From Streptomyces thermolilacinus SPC6 (lineage in GTDB: Bacteria; Actinomycetota; Actinomycetes; Streptomycetales; Streptomycetaceae): a stretch of DNA of 64,000 bases. The stretch covers positions 248,001 through 312,000 of the forward strand of contig NZ_ASHX02000001.1 in the NCBI RefSeq assembly GCF_000478605.2. Direction: 5' to 3'. Positions 39,030 to 47,453 of the stretch are shown here, piece after piece. Under the pieces are notes generated by a model. That model worked only from the letters and a program-made list of their open reading frames with translations. It was not told the origin of the DNA and ran no database searches. Every line of letters begins with the position of its first letter. Position 1 is the first letter of the stretch. The translations under genes were made by a program, and so were the position numbers.

Positions 39030-39077
39030 TTGCGAACGCTTCGCAATTAAACAGCATGTAGAGGGGTGTGTCGTCAA
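39030..39077 (-). promoter_or_regulatory. promoter with Nur-like operator for the importer operon
   Basis: Minus-strand TTGACG (39077-39072) and TGTTTA (39053-39048), 18 bp apart, form a plausible promoter. Immediately downstream is the 17-bp palindrome TTGCGAACGCTTCGCAA (39030-39046; arms TTGCGAA/TTCGCAA). Its TTGC-N9-GCAA frame agrees with the Nur box described for Streptomyces (tTGCaa-N5-ttGCAA), a nickel-responsive Fur-family repressor site. Placed to block transcription initiation. Confidence 0.6.
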
Positions 39078-39108
39078 GGGCCCCTTACGGGAAGGAGCCC
39101 GGGACTCC

Positions 39109-40230
39109 CTACGGGGCGGGGGCGGGGAGGTCCACGAGTCCGGCGATCGTGTCCTGGTGGTGTCCGGCGGCGCCGTAGGCGAGCTGGTCGGCCTTGGCGC
39201 GCTTGAGGTAGAGGTGCGCCGGGTGCTCCCATGTCATGCCGATGCCACCGTGCAGCTGGACGCACTCCTCCGCCGCGTGGACGGCGACGCGGGAGCAGTA
39301 CGCCTGGGCGACCGCCACCGCCAGGGGCGCGTCCGGGCTGCCGGTGGCGAGCGCGTCCGCGGCGTTGCGGGCGGCGGCGCGGGCTCCGGCGACCTCCAGC
39401 CACAGCTCGGCCATGCGGTGCTTGAGCGCCTGGAACGAGCCGATGGGCCGGTTGAACTGGTGGCGGGCGCGGGTGTGCCGTACCGCCTCCTCCAGGCACC
39501 ATTCGGCGAGCCCGAGCTGTTCGGAGGCGAGCAGCCCGGCCCCGGCGACGAGCCCGGAGCGGACAGCCGCGCGGGAGGTCCCGGCGTCCGCGAGGCGGGT
39601 TCCGGGGGCGTTGGCCGGGACGGTGACGGCCGCGAGGGGGCGGGTGAGGTCGAGCGGGGTCAGCGGGCGGAGGGCCGCTTCGGCGGCGTCCACGGCGTGC
39701 AGGCCGTCGGGGCGCGGGACGAGGAGGACGTCGGCGAGGACGGCGTCCGCGACGGCGGTGACGGTGACGCCGGGGGCGGTGGCCGGGGTGTCCGTGGGGG
39801 CGGTGGGGGGCTCTGTGGGGAGCGGGGCGTCGGGGGCCGTGGTGAGGGGGACGGCGAGGACGGCGGTGCGGCGGCCCGAGGCCAGGTCGGCGAGCAGCTC
39901 GGCCGCCTCGTCGGAGGGTCCGAGGGCGAGCAGCGTCTGCGTGGCGACGACGGAGCTGGTGAGGTACGGCAACGGGGCCACCGCGCGGCCCAGCTCCTCC
40001 AGTACGACGGCGGCCTCGCGGTGGGTCGCGCCCTGGCCGCCGAGCTTCTCGGGGACGAGGAGGCCCGCGGCGCCGATGCCCCCGGCGAGGGCGTGCCACA
40101 GCTCCGCGTCGTGCGGGCCGGTGCCCTCCAGGCGGGCGGGCAGGGCGGCCGGGTCGGCGCGGTCGGCGAGCAGGGCGCGTACGGCGGCCCGCAGGTCGGT
40201 CTCGGCCTCGGAGTAGAGCAGGTCGGTCAT
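39109..40230 (-). CDS. acyl-CoA dehydrogenase, second subunit of a pair
   Basis: Product of 373 residues from ATG 40230. Acyl-CoA dehydrogenase fold with VPEKLGGQGATHREAAVVLE, the C-terminal ARHQFNRPIGSFQALKHRMA and HGGIGMTWEHPAHLYLKRAK. The middle beta-domain is divergent, with a Pro/Thr-rich insertion (PTEPPTAPTDTPATAPG), and the second FAD motif is weak. Together with the adjacent homologue it resembles heterotetrameric actinobacterial FadE pairs used for sterol or branched acyl chains. Overlaps the upstream gene by 4 bp (ATGA). Confidence 0.9.
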   Translation of the reverse strand: MTDLLYSEAETDLRAAVRALLADRADPAALPARLEGTGPHDAELWHALAGGIGAAGLLVPEKLGGQGATHREAAVVLEELGRAVAPLPYLTSSVVATQTLLALGPSDEAAELLADLASGRRTAVLAVPLTTAPDAPLPTEPPTAPTDTPATAPGVTVTAVADAVLADVLLVPRPDGLHAVDAAEAALRPLTPLDLTRPLAAVTVPANAPGTRLADAGTSRAAVRSGLVAGAGLLASEQLGLAEWCLEEAVRHTRARHQFNRPIGSFQALKHRMAELWLEVAGARAAARNAADALATGSPDAPLAVAVAQAYCSRVAVHAAEECVQLHGGIGMTWEHPAHLYLKRAKADQLAYGAAGHHQDTIAGLVDLPAPAP

Positions 40231-41414
40231 CGCGCGAGGTCCTTCCACGGCACGTCCTTGTCGTCGCGCGGCTCGGCGGGCAGCCCGAGGACGCGTTCGG
40301 CGACGATGTTCAGCAGCACTTCGCTCGTGCCGCCCTCGATGGAGTTGCCCTTGGAGCGCAGGTAGCGGTACCCGGCGTCACGGCCGGTGAAGTTCACCAG
40401 CTCGGGGCGGCGCATGGTCCAGTCGTCGTACAGCAGGCCCTCGTCGGCGAGGAGTTCCACCTCCAGGCCGCTGATCCGCTGGTTGAGGCGGGCGAAGGCC
40501 AGCTTCATGGCGCTGCCCTCGGGGCCCGGGCCGCCCGCGGCGAGCTGCTGGCGCAGGCGTTCGCCGGTGAGCCGGGCGACCTCGGCGTCCACCCAGAGGT
40601 CCAGGAGGCGCCGGTGGAGGTCGTGGGTGCGCAGCTCGGGGCGGGTGCGCCAGGTGTGCGCGGCGCGCCCGATCATGCCGCCCTCGCGGGGGATGCGGGC
40701 GCCGCCGATGGCGACGCGCTCGTTCATCAGGGTGGTGCGGGCGACGGCCCAGCCGTCGCCGACCTCACCGAGGCGGTGGCTGTCGGGGATGCGCACGCCG
40801 GTGAGGAACACCTCGTTGAACTCTGCCTCGCCGGTGATCTGGCGCAGCGGCCTGACCTCCACTCCGGGGTCGGTCATGTCGCACAGGAAGTAGGTGATGC
40901 CGCGGTGCTTGGGGGCGTCGGGGTCGGTACGGGCGATGAGGATGGCCCAGCGGGCCAGGTGGGCGCTGGACGTCCACACCTTCTGGCCGTCGACCACCCA
41001 GGTGCCGTCGGCGTCGCGTACGGCGCGCGTGCCCAGGGCGGCCAGGTCGGAGCCGGCGCCGGGTTCGCTGAACAGCTGGCACCACACCTCCTCGCCGGTC
41101 CACAGCGGCCGCAGGAAGCGGCGCTTCTGCTCCTCGGTGCCGTACGCGAGGATCGTCGGCGCGGCCATGCCGAGGCCGATGCCGATGCGGCGCGGGTCGT
41201 TGTCGGGGGCGTCGGCGGCGGCGAGTCCGGCGTCCACGACGGCCTGGAGGGCGGGGTCGGCGCCGAGCCCTCCGAGGCCCTCGGGGTAGTGGACCCAGGC
41301 GAGGCCGGCGTCGAAGCGGGCGTTCAGGAAGGCGGCGCGGTCGGTGGTGGCGGGCGGGTGGGCGGCGAGGAGGTCGCGTACGCGTTCGCGCAGGTCGGCT
41401 GCGGTGACGGTCAT
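40227..41414 (-). CDS. acyl-CoA dehydrogenase, first subunit of a pair
   Basis: Product of 395 residues. Clear family features: WCQLFSEPGAGSDLAALGTR (FAD/substrate signature 1), VVDGQKVWTSSAHLARWAIL, and a C-terminal KGNSIEGGTSEVLLNIVAER (signature 2 with FAD contacts). Oxidises an acyl-CoA to the enoyl-CoA with FAD, passing electrons to ETF. ATGA overlaps on both sides place it in the middle of a three-gene operon. Confidence 0.94.
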   Translation of the reverse strand: MTVTAADLRERVRDLLAAHPPATTDRAAFLNARFDAGLAWVHYPEGLGGLGADPALQAVVDAGLAAADAPDNDPRRIGIGLGMAAPTILAYGTEEQKRRFLRPLWTGEEVWCQLFSEPGAGSDLAALGTRAVRDADGTWVVDGQKVWTSSAHLARWAILIARTDPDAPKHRGITYFLCDMTDPGVEVRPLRQITGEAEFNEVFLTGVRIPDSHRLGEVGDGWAVARTTLMNERVAIGGARIPREGGMIGRAAHTWRTRPELRTHDLHRRLLDLWVDAEVARLTGERLRQQLAAGGPGPEGSAMKLAFARLNQRISGLEVELLADEGLLYDDWTMRRPELVNFTGRDAGYRYLRSKGNSIEGGTSEVLLNIVAERVLGLPAEPRDDKDVPWKDLAR

Positions 41415-42496
41415 CGGGTGGTGCCTTCCGGTCGGTCGGCGGTGGCGCCTTCGGTGACGGCGGCCTGGGTGACGGTGGCTTCGGTGGCGACGGCTTCGGC
41501 GGCGGCGACGCCTTCGGTGACGGCGGCCGCTGTGGCGGTCGCGGTGGGCACGACGACGAGGCGGCCGGTGGTGGTGCCGTCGGCGACGCGCTGGACGGCC
41601 GACGCGGCGTCCGCGAGGGCGACGCGTTCGCTGACGAGCGGCTTGATCAGGCCCTTCGCGGCGTACTCGGTGAGGGTGGCGTGGCACTCGCGGACGAGGG
41701 CGGGGTCCTTCTGCTGGTACAGGCCCCAGTGGAGGCCGAGGATCGCGTAGTTCTTGACCAGGGCGTGGTTGAGGGCGGGGGCGGGGATGTCGCCGCTGGC
41801 GAAGCCGACGACGACGATGCGGCCCTCGAAGGCGACACACTTGGCGGACGCGGCGTAGGCGGGGCCGCCGACCGGGTCGTAGACCACGTCGGCGCCCCGC
41901 CCGCCGGTGGCGTCCTTGACGGCGGCCACGATGTCGTCGGTGTGCCGGTCGATGACCGTGTCGCAGCCGAGGGCGCGGGCGGTCGCGGCCTTGTCCGCTC
42001 CGCCGACGACACCGATGACCCGGGCCCCGGCCGCCTTGCCGAGCTGCACGGCGGCGCTGCCGACCCCGCCGGACGCGGCGTGGACGAGCAGGGTCTCGCC
42101 CTCGCGCAGGGCGGCGCGGCGGTGCAGGCCGAACCAGCCGGTCTGGTAGCCGATGTGCAGGGCCGCCGCCTCGGCGTCGTCGAGCGTCTCGGGCGCGGTG
42201 AACACCGTGGCCTCGTCGGCGACGGCGTACTCGGCGAGCCCGCCGTGCGGCAGGGCGGTGGTGGCGATGACGCGGCGGCCGTCCTCCGTGTCGGCGCAGA
42301 TCTCGACGCCGGGAGTGAAGGGGAGCGGCGGGCGCACCTGGTAGTGGCCCCGGCACAGCAGGGCGTCGGGGAAGTTGACATTGGCGGCCCGCACCCTCAG
42401 CAGGAGCTGTCCGGGACCGGGCTCGGGCCGGCCGGCCTCCTCCAGCCGCATCACCTCGCGGGGCTCGCCGTTTCGGTGTACGCGCCATGCCTGCAT
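41411..42496 (-). CDS. NADPH:quinone oxidoreductase (zeta-crystallin-like MDR family)
   Basis: Product of 361 residues from ATG 42496 (GGAGG upstream). MDR fold without zinc ligands: AANVNFPDALLCRGHYQ, FTPGVEICADTE, NADPH site LLVHAASGGVGSAAVQLGKA and DVVYDPVGG. The last 45 residues form an Ala/Thr/Val-rich tail (TATATAAAVTEGVAAAEAV) that ordinary family members lack. Leads the operon with the two acyl-CoA dehydrogenases; probably acts in the same catabolic route. Confidence 0.91.
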   Translation of the reverse strand: MQAWRVHRNGEPREVMRLEEAGRPEPGPGQLLLRVRAANVNFPDALLCRGHYQVRPPLPFTPGVEICADTEDGRRVIATTALPHGGLAEYAVADEATVFTAPETLDDAEAAALHIGYQTGWFGLHRRAALREGETLLVHAASGGVGSAAVQLGKAAGARVIGVVGGADKAATARALGCDTVIDRHTDDIVAAVKDATGGRGADVVYDPVGGPAYAASAKCVAFEGRIVVVGFASGDIPAPALNHALVKNYAILGLHWGLYQQKDPALVRECHATLTEYAAKGLIKPLVSERVALADAASAVQRVADGTTTGRLVVVPTATATAAAVTEGVAAAEAVATEATVTQAAVTEGATADRPEGTTR

Positions 42497-42543
42497 CAGG
42501 GCCTCCACAAAGAGTCGGGCAGTACCGCAATGGCTCGCATACT

Positions 42544-42555
42544 AAGCGGTCGCTT
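42544..42555 (-). promoter_or_regulatory. candidate TetR-type operator
   Basis: AAGCGGTCGCTT is a short palindrome (arms AAGCG/CGCTT) 48 bp upstream of the quinone oxidoreductase start, inside ACTAAGCGGTCGCTTGC. AAGCG-N2-CGCTT sites of this form commonly precede acyl-CoA metabolism operons governed by TetR-family regulators. No regulator gene is adjacent. Confidence 0.5.
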
Positions 42556-42670
42556 GCCCGCTGGGAACAGTACGGCCCCGGAACTCCTCCGGCCCCCGGC
42601 CCGCAGTCCCGGCCCGATCCCCCGGCCCTGGTGTCCCCCGCCCTGAAGCCGCGCCCGCCGGTACGGCGGG

Positions 42671-43438
42671 TCAGCGCGGGAACAGCTCGAAGGTGACGGC
42701 GGGCACCCCGCCGAACCGCTCGGCGGCCGCCTCAGCGCCGCCGGTGAGGAACGTCCGGCAGTACGCCTCGGGCTCCTCGTCGGTCAGTGCCTCGATGTAC
42801 GCGCGGTGTTCGAGCAGGGAGCGGACGGCGCGCTCCAGGCCGGGCCGCGCGTCCACGGCGTGGGTGGGGCGGGACGAACCGGCGACGGCGACCCAGCGGA
42901 CCCCGTCCCACGGTTCGAGGCCCTGCTCGGTCAGCTCCGGGAAGATCCAGCGGTTGCCCGCGTCGGAGGCCGCGTCGAGGGTGGCGCGGCCCACCGCGAC
43001 GTGGTCGGGGGTGTTCCAGGCGACACCGCCCCACGTGTCGCGGTGGTTGAGCGTGATGACCAGCTCGGGGCGGTGGCGGCGGATCGCGGCGGCGATGTCC
43101 CGGCGCAGGGCGGTGCCGTACTCGATGACACCGTCCTTGTGGTCGAGGAACTCCACCTCCCCGACTCCGACGACCGCCGCGCTCGCCCGCTGCTCCCGCT
43201 CGCGCAGCGGCCCGCACACGGCGGGCGCGAGCGTGTCGATGCCCGCCTCGCCGCGCGTGGCCAGGACGTACACGACCTCGCGCCCCGCGTCGGTCCACCC
43301 GGCGACGGCGGCCGAGCAGCCGTACTCCAGGTCGTCGGGGTGCGCGACGACGGCGAGCGCCCTGCGCCAGTCCTCGGGCATCGGCCGCAGGTGCGCGGGT
43401 GGTTGACGGTCCGTCGGCTCGTTCTCAAGATCGCTCAT
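42671..43438 (-). CDS. PIG-L family deacetylase
   Basis: Product of 255 residues from ATG 43438. Zinc-binding AHPDDLEYG (residues about 34-42) and the third ligand in the region LVITLNHRDTWGG, with LATRGEAGID as the usual strand-loop. Family members remove acetyl from N-acetylglucosaminyl moieties of small molecules (mycothiol, antibiotics, lipids). No biosynthetic partners adjacent, so substrate unknown. The 14-residue upstream extension of the frame is not used. Confidence 0.92.
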   Translation of the reverse strand: MSDLENEPTDRQPPAHLRPMPEDWRRALAVVAHPDDLEYGCSAAVAGWTDAGREVVYVLATRGEAGIDTLAPAVCGPLREREQRASAAVVGVGEVEFLDHKDGVIEYGTALRRDIAAAIRRHRPELVITLNHRDTWGGVAWNTPDHVAVGRATLDAASDAGNRWIFPELTEQGLEPWDGVRWVAVAGSSRPTHAVDARPGLERAVRSLLEHRAYIEALTDEEPEAYCRTFLTGGAEAAAERFGGVPAVTFELFPR

Positions 43439-43512
43439 GGGCGCAGGATACGGTCGCTCCGTCCGGCGGCGTGGCACCATGAGCGCCGTGAAGCCGATCC
43501 GCCGAAAGGGCG

Positions 43513-44013
43513 ATGCCGCGTAGACGGCCGGGCGCGCTCCGCGCCACTCGTCGCCCCCCTGTCCGTCGCGTGCCCCGCTGGGCCGACGCGTACGGGCCGC
43601 TCGACCGGCTGTCGCCCGCGACGTGCGCGGCCGTCCGCGTCCTGGAACTCGCGGGCGGTCCCGATCCCCACATCGCGCCCGGCCGTACCGCCCTGCTCCT
43701 CGCCGCGTACCGGGACTTCACCCGGCGCCCCGGCGGTGTGCTCCTGGTCGTACCGTCCGCGATGCCCTCGTGCCCCGGCTGCGCGTACGACGATGTGACG
43801 GTCGTGCGGGACGGCCTCCAGGCGGTCTACCTCGCGCTGCCGGGCCGCCCGCGTGCGGAGTTCGGGCGGCTGCTCGCGGGGCTCGACGCCGTGTTCCGGC
43901 GCCGCACGCTGCCGGAGCCGGCCGTCGGGCTCACCGTCGGCGCGTGGACGGACCCGGACGGGACACCGGCGCCGTGGTGGCGGCGCCGGCGGTACGCGGA
44001 CGCGCCCGCGTGA
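43513..44013 (+). CDS. conserved hypothetical protein
   Basis: Product of 166 residues if ATG 43513 is used; the basic first 20 residues may be non-coding and a start near VPRWADAYGPLDRL is possible. Core AGGPDPHIAPGRTALLLAAY and AMPSCPGCAYDDVTVVRDGL, with a CPGC pair, look conserved rather than random. Soluble, about 15-18 kDa. Family not recognised. It is divergent from the PIG-L gene and followed by a shared hairpin. Confidence 0.65.
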   Translation: MPRRRPGALRATRRPPVRRVPRWADAYGPLDRLSPATCAAVRVLELAGGPDPHIAPGRTALLLAAYRDFTRRPGGVLLVVPSAMPSCPGCAYDDVTVVRDGLQAVYLALPGRPRAEFGRLLAGLDAVFRRRTLPEPAVGLTVGAWTDPDGTPAPWWRRRRYADAPA

Positions 44014-44072
44014 GCCCGTAGGCGCGGGGTGCGACCACGCGAGGGCGCGGGTGTGTGACGCGCGTGCGGGTG

Positions 44073-44100
44073 AGGGGCGCCCCGCAGGGAGGGCGCCCCT
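44073..44100. terminator. hairpin between convergent genes
   Basis: Arms AGGGGCGCCC (44073-44082) and GGGCGCCCCT (44091-44100), loop 8 bases, between convergent stops at 44013 and 44111. Suited to stop both transcripts. Confidence 0.65.
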
Positions 44101-44110
44101 GCCGGGGGTG

Positions 44111-45412
44111 TCAGGCTTCGCCGTGGGCCAGGGCCAGGAGGCGGTCCAGGACGTGGGTGCCGCTCGCGCGGACGCCGTCGTGCTCGTACTCGTCCGTCAC
44201 CCAGGTGCGCAGGCCGCGGATGGCGCGCGCGGTCTCCAGGGAGTGGGCGGTGTCCACGTACATGTCGTCGTGGTAGACGGCCGCCGCGACGGGGACCGTG
44301 TTGGCGGCGAGGCGCTCCGGGTCGTACAGGGCCGGCCAGTCGGCGCGGGCGGCGAGGAGTTCGGCGGTCTCCCGCAGCGGGCGCAGGGCCGGGTCGACGT
44401 CGAAGTGCCAGGGGTGGATGGTCTCCCCGGTGAAGAGGACCGGTCCGTCGCCGTCGAGCGCGGCCGCCGCGTCGAACTCGGGGAACTCGCCGCGCACCCG
44501 CTCGGCGGCCCAGCCGGTCGGGCCCCGCCCCTGGGCGTAGATGGGCTCGTGGAGGACGGCGTACAGCGGCCGGGACGCGAAGGAGAGATGGGAGCGCACG
44601 GCCTCCAGGAAGGCGTCGGACAGCGCGGGGCCGGACGCGGTGGGCACGAACGCGTCCTCCAGCAGGTAGTGCAGTTGGTGGCTGCCGTCGCCGCCGCCCA
44701 GGAGGATGCCGAGGGACTGGAACGCCTCGACCGTCAGCCGGTACCCGTCGGGCAGCACGGCGGGACTCCCGGCCAGGTGCTCGGCGACGCGGCGGGCGCG
44801 CTCGACGTCCTGCGGGTAGCGGTCGTAGTGCGCCTCGTTCTTGCGGCGGATGCGCGGGTAGGCGGCGCGGTACACGTCGTCGGCGGTCGCGTCGAGGGAC
44901 GGCAGGCCGCCCGTGATGATCACCGTGTCGAGGCCGTGCGGGGCGGTGGACAGGTAGTGGGTGGCGCAGAAGCCTCCGAAGCTCTGGCCGAGGACCGTCC
45001 AGGGCGCGTCGCCGGTGAGGCGGCGGCGGATCAGCTCGCAGTCACGGACGATGGAGTCGGCCCGGAAGTGGGCCAGGTAACGGGCCTGTTCGGCGGGGCC
45101 GCCGCGCAGCGGCAGCGTCTGCCGGTCGGCCCGCGTGGACCGGCCGGTGCCGCGCTGGTCGAGGAGGAGCACCCGGTGGTCCCGGACGGCGCGGGCGAGC
45201 CACGCCTGCTTGCCGGTGAACCGGCGGGCGGCGCATCCGGGACCGCCCTCCAGGTACACGAGCCACGGCAGGCGGTCGGTGTCCGGCCGTCCCGCGGCGA
45301 CGACCTCGCGCCCGTACACCTCGATCTGCTCGCCGGACGGGTCGGCGTGGTCGAGGGGGACGGTGAAGTGATGGTCGGTGAGGACGACGCCGGGCTGGCG
45401 GTACGGGGACAC
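44111..45412 (-). CDS. S33 proline-iminopeptidase-type alpha/beta hydrolase
   Basis: Product of 433 residues from GTG 45412, with an excellent AGGAGGAG ribosome site. Order: PWLVYLEGGPGCAARRF (oxyanion region; GGPG), VLLLDQRGTGRST, then LGQSFGGFCATHYL (nucleophile Ser in GQSFGG). The C-terminal Asp/His region is AAAVYHDDMYVDTAHSLE, with GTHVLDRLLALAHGE. Resembles prolyl aminopeptidases, which release N-terminal proline from peptides. No signal peptide, so cytoplasmic. Confidence 0.9.
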   Translation of the reverse strand: MSPYRQPGVVLTDHHFTVPLDHADPSGEQIEVYGREVVAAGRPDTDRLPWLVYLEGGPGCAARRFTGKQAWLARAVRDHRVLLLDQRGTGRSTRADRQTLPLRGGPAEQARYLAHFRADSIVRDCELIRRRLTGDAPWTVLGQSFGGFCATHYLSTAPHGLDTVIITGGLPSLDATADDVYRAAYPRIRRKNEAHYDRYPQDVERARRVAEHLAGSPAVLPDGYRLTVEAFQSLGILLGGGDGSHQLHYLLEDAFVPTASGPALSDAFLEAVRSHLSFASRPLYAVLHEPIYAQGRGPTGWAAERVRGEFPEFDAAAALDGDGPVLFTGETIHPWHFDVDPALRPLRETAELLAARADWPALYDPERLAANTVPVAAAVYHDDMYVDTAHSLETARAIRGLRTWVTDEYEHDGVRASGTHVLDRLLALAHGEA

Positions 45413-45796
45413 TGCTCCTCCTGTCGTGCTTCCTTGCGGACTGCGGGGACACACGTCCGCGCCCGCACAGTGGATCACAGCGCTCCACTGCCGGGGCGAG
45501 GAGGTCCCGGGCGCCGCCCGGCAGGGCGATGCGGTGATCTTTGCCGGGGCGACGTGAGAGGGGCTCACGGCACTCTCCCTCTCGGGCGTCGTGATGAGCG
45601 CGGTCGCGGCAGCCGGAGAGCTGTGACGTGCCGACCGGGTCCGGGGAGGCGCCCGCGTACGATCCGACGGGGGACCGACGAGCAGTCGACGCCGGCCTTC
45701 CGGGGTCCGGCTCGATGGTGAGTGCGGGCCTGGTGGGGGTACTCGCCGGGGGCCGTGAAGGTGGAGCGGCCGTCCCGGCCGTGACGGTGGAAGGGC
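45413..45796 (+). other. divergent intergenic region, no gene seen
   Basis: About 384 bp between the hydrolase and DUF4383 genes. No ORF with coding character, RNA gene or strong palindrome was found. It must hold the two divergent promoters; TACGAT at 45658-45663 could be a -10 element for the plus strand but lacks a convincing -35. Confidence 0.4.
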
Positions 45797-46252
45797 ATGG
45801 CCATGAGCAGCGCATCCCGTAGGACGTCCCCGGCCGGCTCCCTCGTGCGGCGTGCCGCGCTGCTGGTGGGGGTGGCATTCCTGCTGATCGGCGCCCTGGG
45901 GTTCGTCCCCGGGATCACGACCGGCTACGACTCGCTGGCGTTCGCTTCGCACGAGTCGGACGCGAGGCTGCTGGGACTGTTCCAGGTGTCGGTCCTCCAC
46001 AACCTCGTGCACCTGCTCTTCGGCGTCGCCGGTGTGGTCTCCGCCCGTACGGCGGCCAACGCCCGCTCGTACCTCGTCGTCGGCGGCCTGATCTACCTGG
46101 CGCTCTCCGTGTACGGGGTGATCATCGACCTGGACAGCGCCGCGAACTTCGTGCCGGTCAACACCGCCGACAACTGGCTGCACTTCGGGCTCGGCATCGG
46201 CATGGTCGCCCTGGGGCTCGGGCTGCCCCGCCCGGCGGACGCCGACACCTGA
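45797..46252 (+). CDS. DUF4383 family membrane protein
   Basis: Product of 151 residues; ATG 45797 or 45803 possible. Four membrane segments (LLVGVAFLLIGALGFVPG, FGVAGVVSARTAANA region, YLVVGGLIYLALSVYGV, WLHFGLGIGMVALGLG), with the conserved FQVSVLHNLVHLLFGVAG and NTADNWLHFGLG of DUF4383. Function unknown. Ends 13 bp before the convergent VWA gene. Confidence 0.88.
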   Translation: MAMSSASRRTSPAGSLVRRAALLVGVAFLLIGALGFVPGITTGYDSLAFASHESDARLLGLFQVSVLHNLVHLLFGVAGVVSARTAANARSYLVVGGLIYLALSVYGVIIDLDSAANFVPVNTADNWLHFGLGIGMVALGLGLPRPADADT

Positions 46253-46264
46253 CGGCCGGGACGG

Positions 46265-47446
46265 CTAAGGCGCCCCGCCGGGGAGGGGCACGCGGACCGT
46301 CTCGGCCCAGGTGGGCGGTTCGGGGGCACCGGGGCCGATCAGGGCGGCGACGACCCGGCAGCCGGACGGTTCCCGGCCCGGCCACGGCGTCCACCCGTCG
46401 GTGAGGACGACCACGACGTCGGGGCGCTCGGGCCGCGCGAGCGCCGCCTCGATGCCGACGCGCATGTCGGTGCCCCCGCCGCCGCCCAGCTCCACCTGTT
46501 CGGCGGAGGTCACCCGCGACACGGCGTGCACGTCGGCGTCGCAGGCGAGGACCGTGACGCGGTTGCCGCGCACGCCGACCTCGCGCAGCACCCCGGTGAT
46601 CTCCGCCATGGCGGCGGCCAGTTCGGCGTCCCCCATGGAGCCGGAGGTGTCCACGACGACCGCGACGCGCGGCAGCGGACGGCGCAGGCTCGGCAGGACG
46701 ACCCCGCGCAGCGCGGCCGAGCGGCGGGAGGGGCGGCGGTACGTGTAGTCCACCGCGCCACCGGCCCACGCGGCGGCCTCGCGCACCGCCCCGGCGAGCG
46801 CCTTCCGCCAGTCCACGACCGGTTCGAGGACCTGCTCCGCCCAGCGCTGCCAGCCGCGCGGCAGCGTGCCGCGGCCGCGCAGGTGGGCGCGCATGGCCTC
46901 GGCGGTCGCGCGGCGCAGCGCCTGTGCCTCGGCGGTGCCGATCCGGGCGGGTCCCGCCGGTCCCGTGAGGTCCCAGGGCGACGGCTGCCCGTGCGCGCCC
47001 GACCCGCAGTCGTGGCCGCGCACGTCGGGCGGCAGCGCCGTGACGTACTCCTCGAACATCCGGCCCTCCGGCAGGCCGTACAGGCGCGGCTCCACGCGTC
47101 CGCCGGGCAGGGGCAGGCCGTCGGCGAGGAGGTCGTCGTTGATCTCGCAGTCCTGGGCGACGTTCACGCGGTACCGGTCGCGCTGGTCGGCCGCCGCGAG
47201 CCGCTCGGCGCGGCCGTGGTGGTCGCGCAGCAGATGGGCGACCTCGTGGAGCCATACGGCGGCCAGCTCGGCGACCGGGGTGGAGGCGACGAACGCGGGC
47301 GAGACGTAGACGCGCCAGTGCCGGTCCACGCCCATGGTGGGCACCTCGTGGCTCTCCACGACGGTCAGCGCGTACAGGGCGGACGCCAGGTACGGCCGGT
47401 CGGTCGCCGCCCGGAAGCGCGCGGCGAGCAGCTTCGTCCGGTCCAC
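46265..47446 (-). CDS. DUF2201-type putative metallopeptidase with VWA-like domain
   Basis: Product of 393 residues from GTG 47446 (TGAGG upstream). N-terminal half has a zinc-peptidase motif HEVAH (H67-E68-x2-H71) and CEINDD at 100-105 as the expected third-ligand region, as in DUF2201_N. The C-terminal half is a VWA-like domain with MIDAS DTSGS at 266-270, TDMRVG and VVVLTDG. Such proteins are partners of MoxR-type AAA ATPases, encoded here 7 bp upstream. The active-site residues look intact, so proteolysis is possible. Last gene of the LRR-ANK-AAA-VWA unit. Confidence 0.9.
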   Translation of the reverse strand: MDRTKLLAARFRAATDRPYLASALYALTVVESHEVPTMGVDRHWRVYVSPAFVASTPVAELAAVWLHEVAHLLRDHHGRAERLAAADQRDRYRVNVAQDCEINDDLLADGLPLPGGRVEPRLYGLPEGRMFEEYVTALPPDVRGHDCGSGAHGQPSPWDLTGPAGPARIGTAEAQALRRATAEAMRAHLRGRGTLPRGWQRWAEQVLEPVVDWRKALAGAVREAAAWAGGAVDYTYRRPSRRSAALRGVVLPSLRRPLPRVAVVVDTSGSMGDAELAAAMAEITGVLREVGVRGNRVTVLACDADVHAVSRVTSAEQVELGGGGGTDMRVGIEAALARPERPDVVVVLTDGWTPWPGREPSGCRVVAALIGPGAPEPPTWAETVRVPLPGGAP

Positions 47447-47453
47447 CGGGGCC

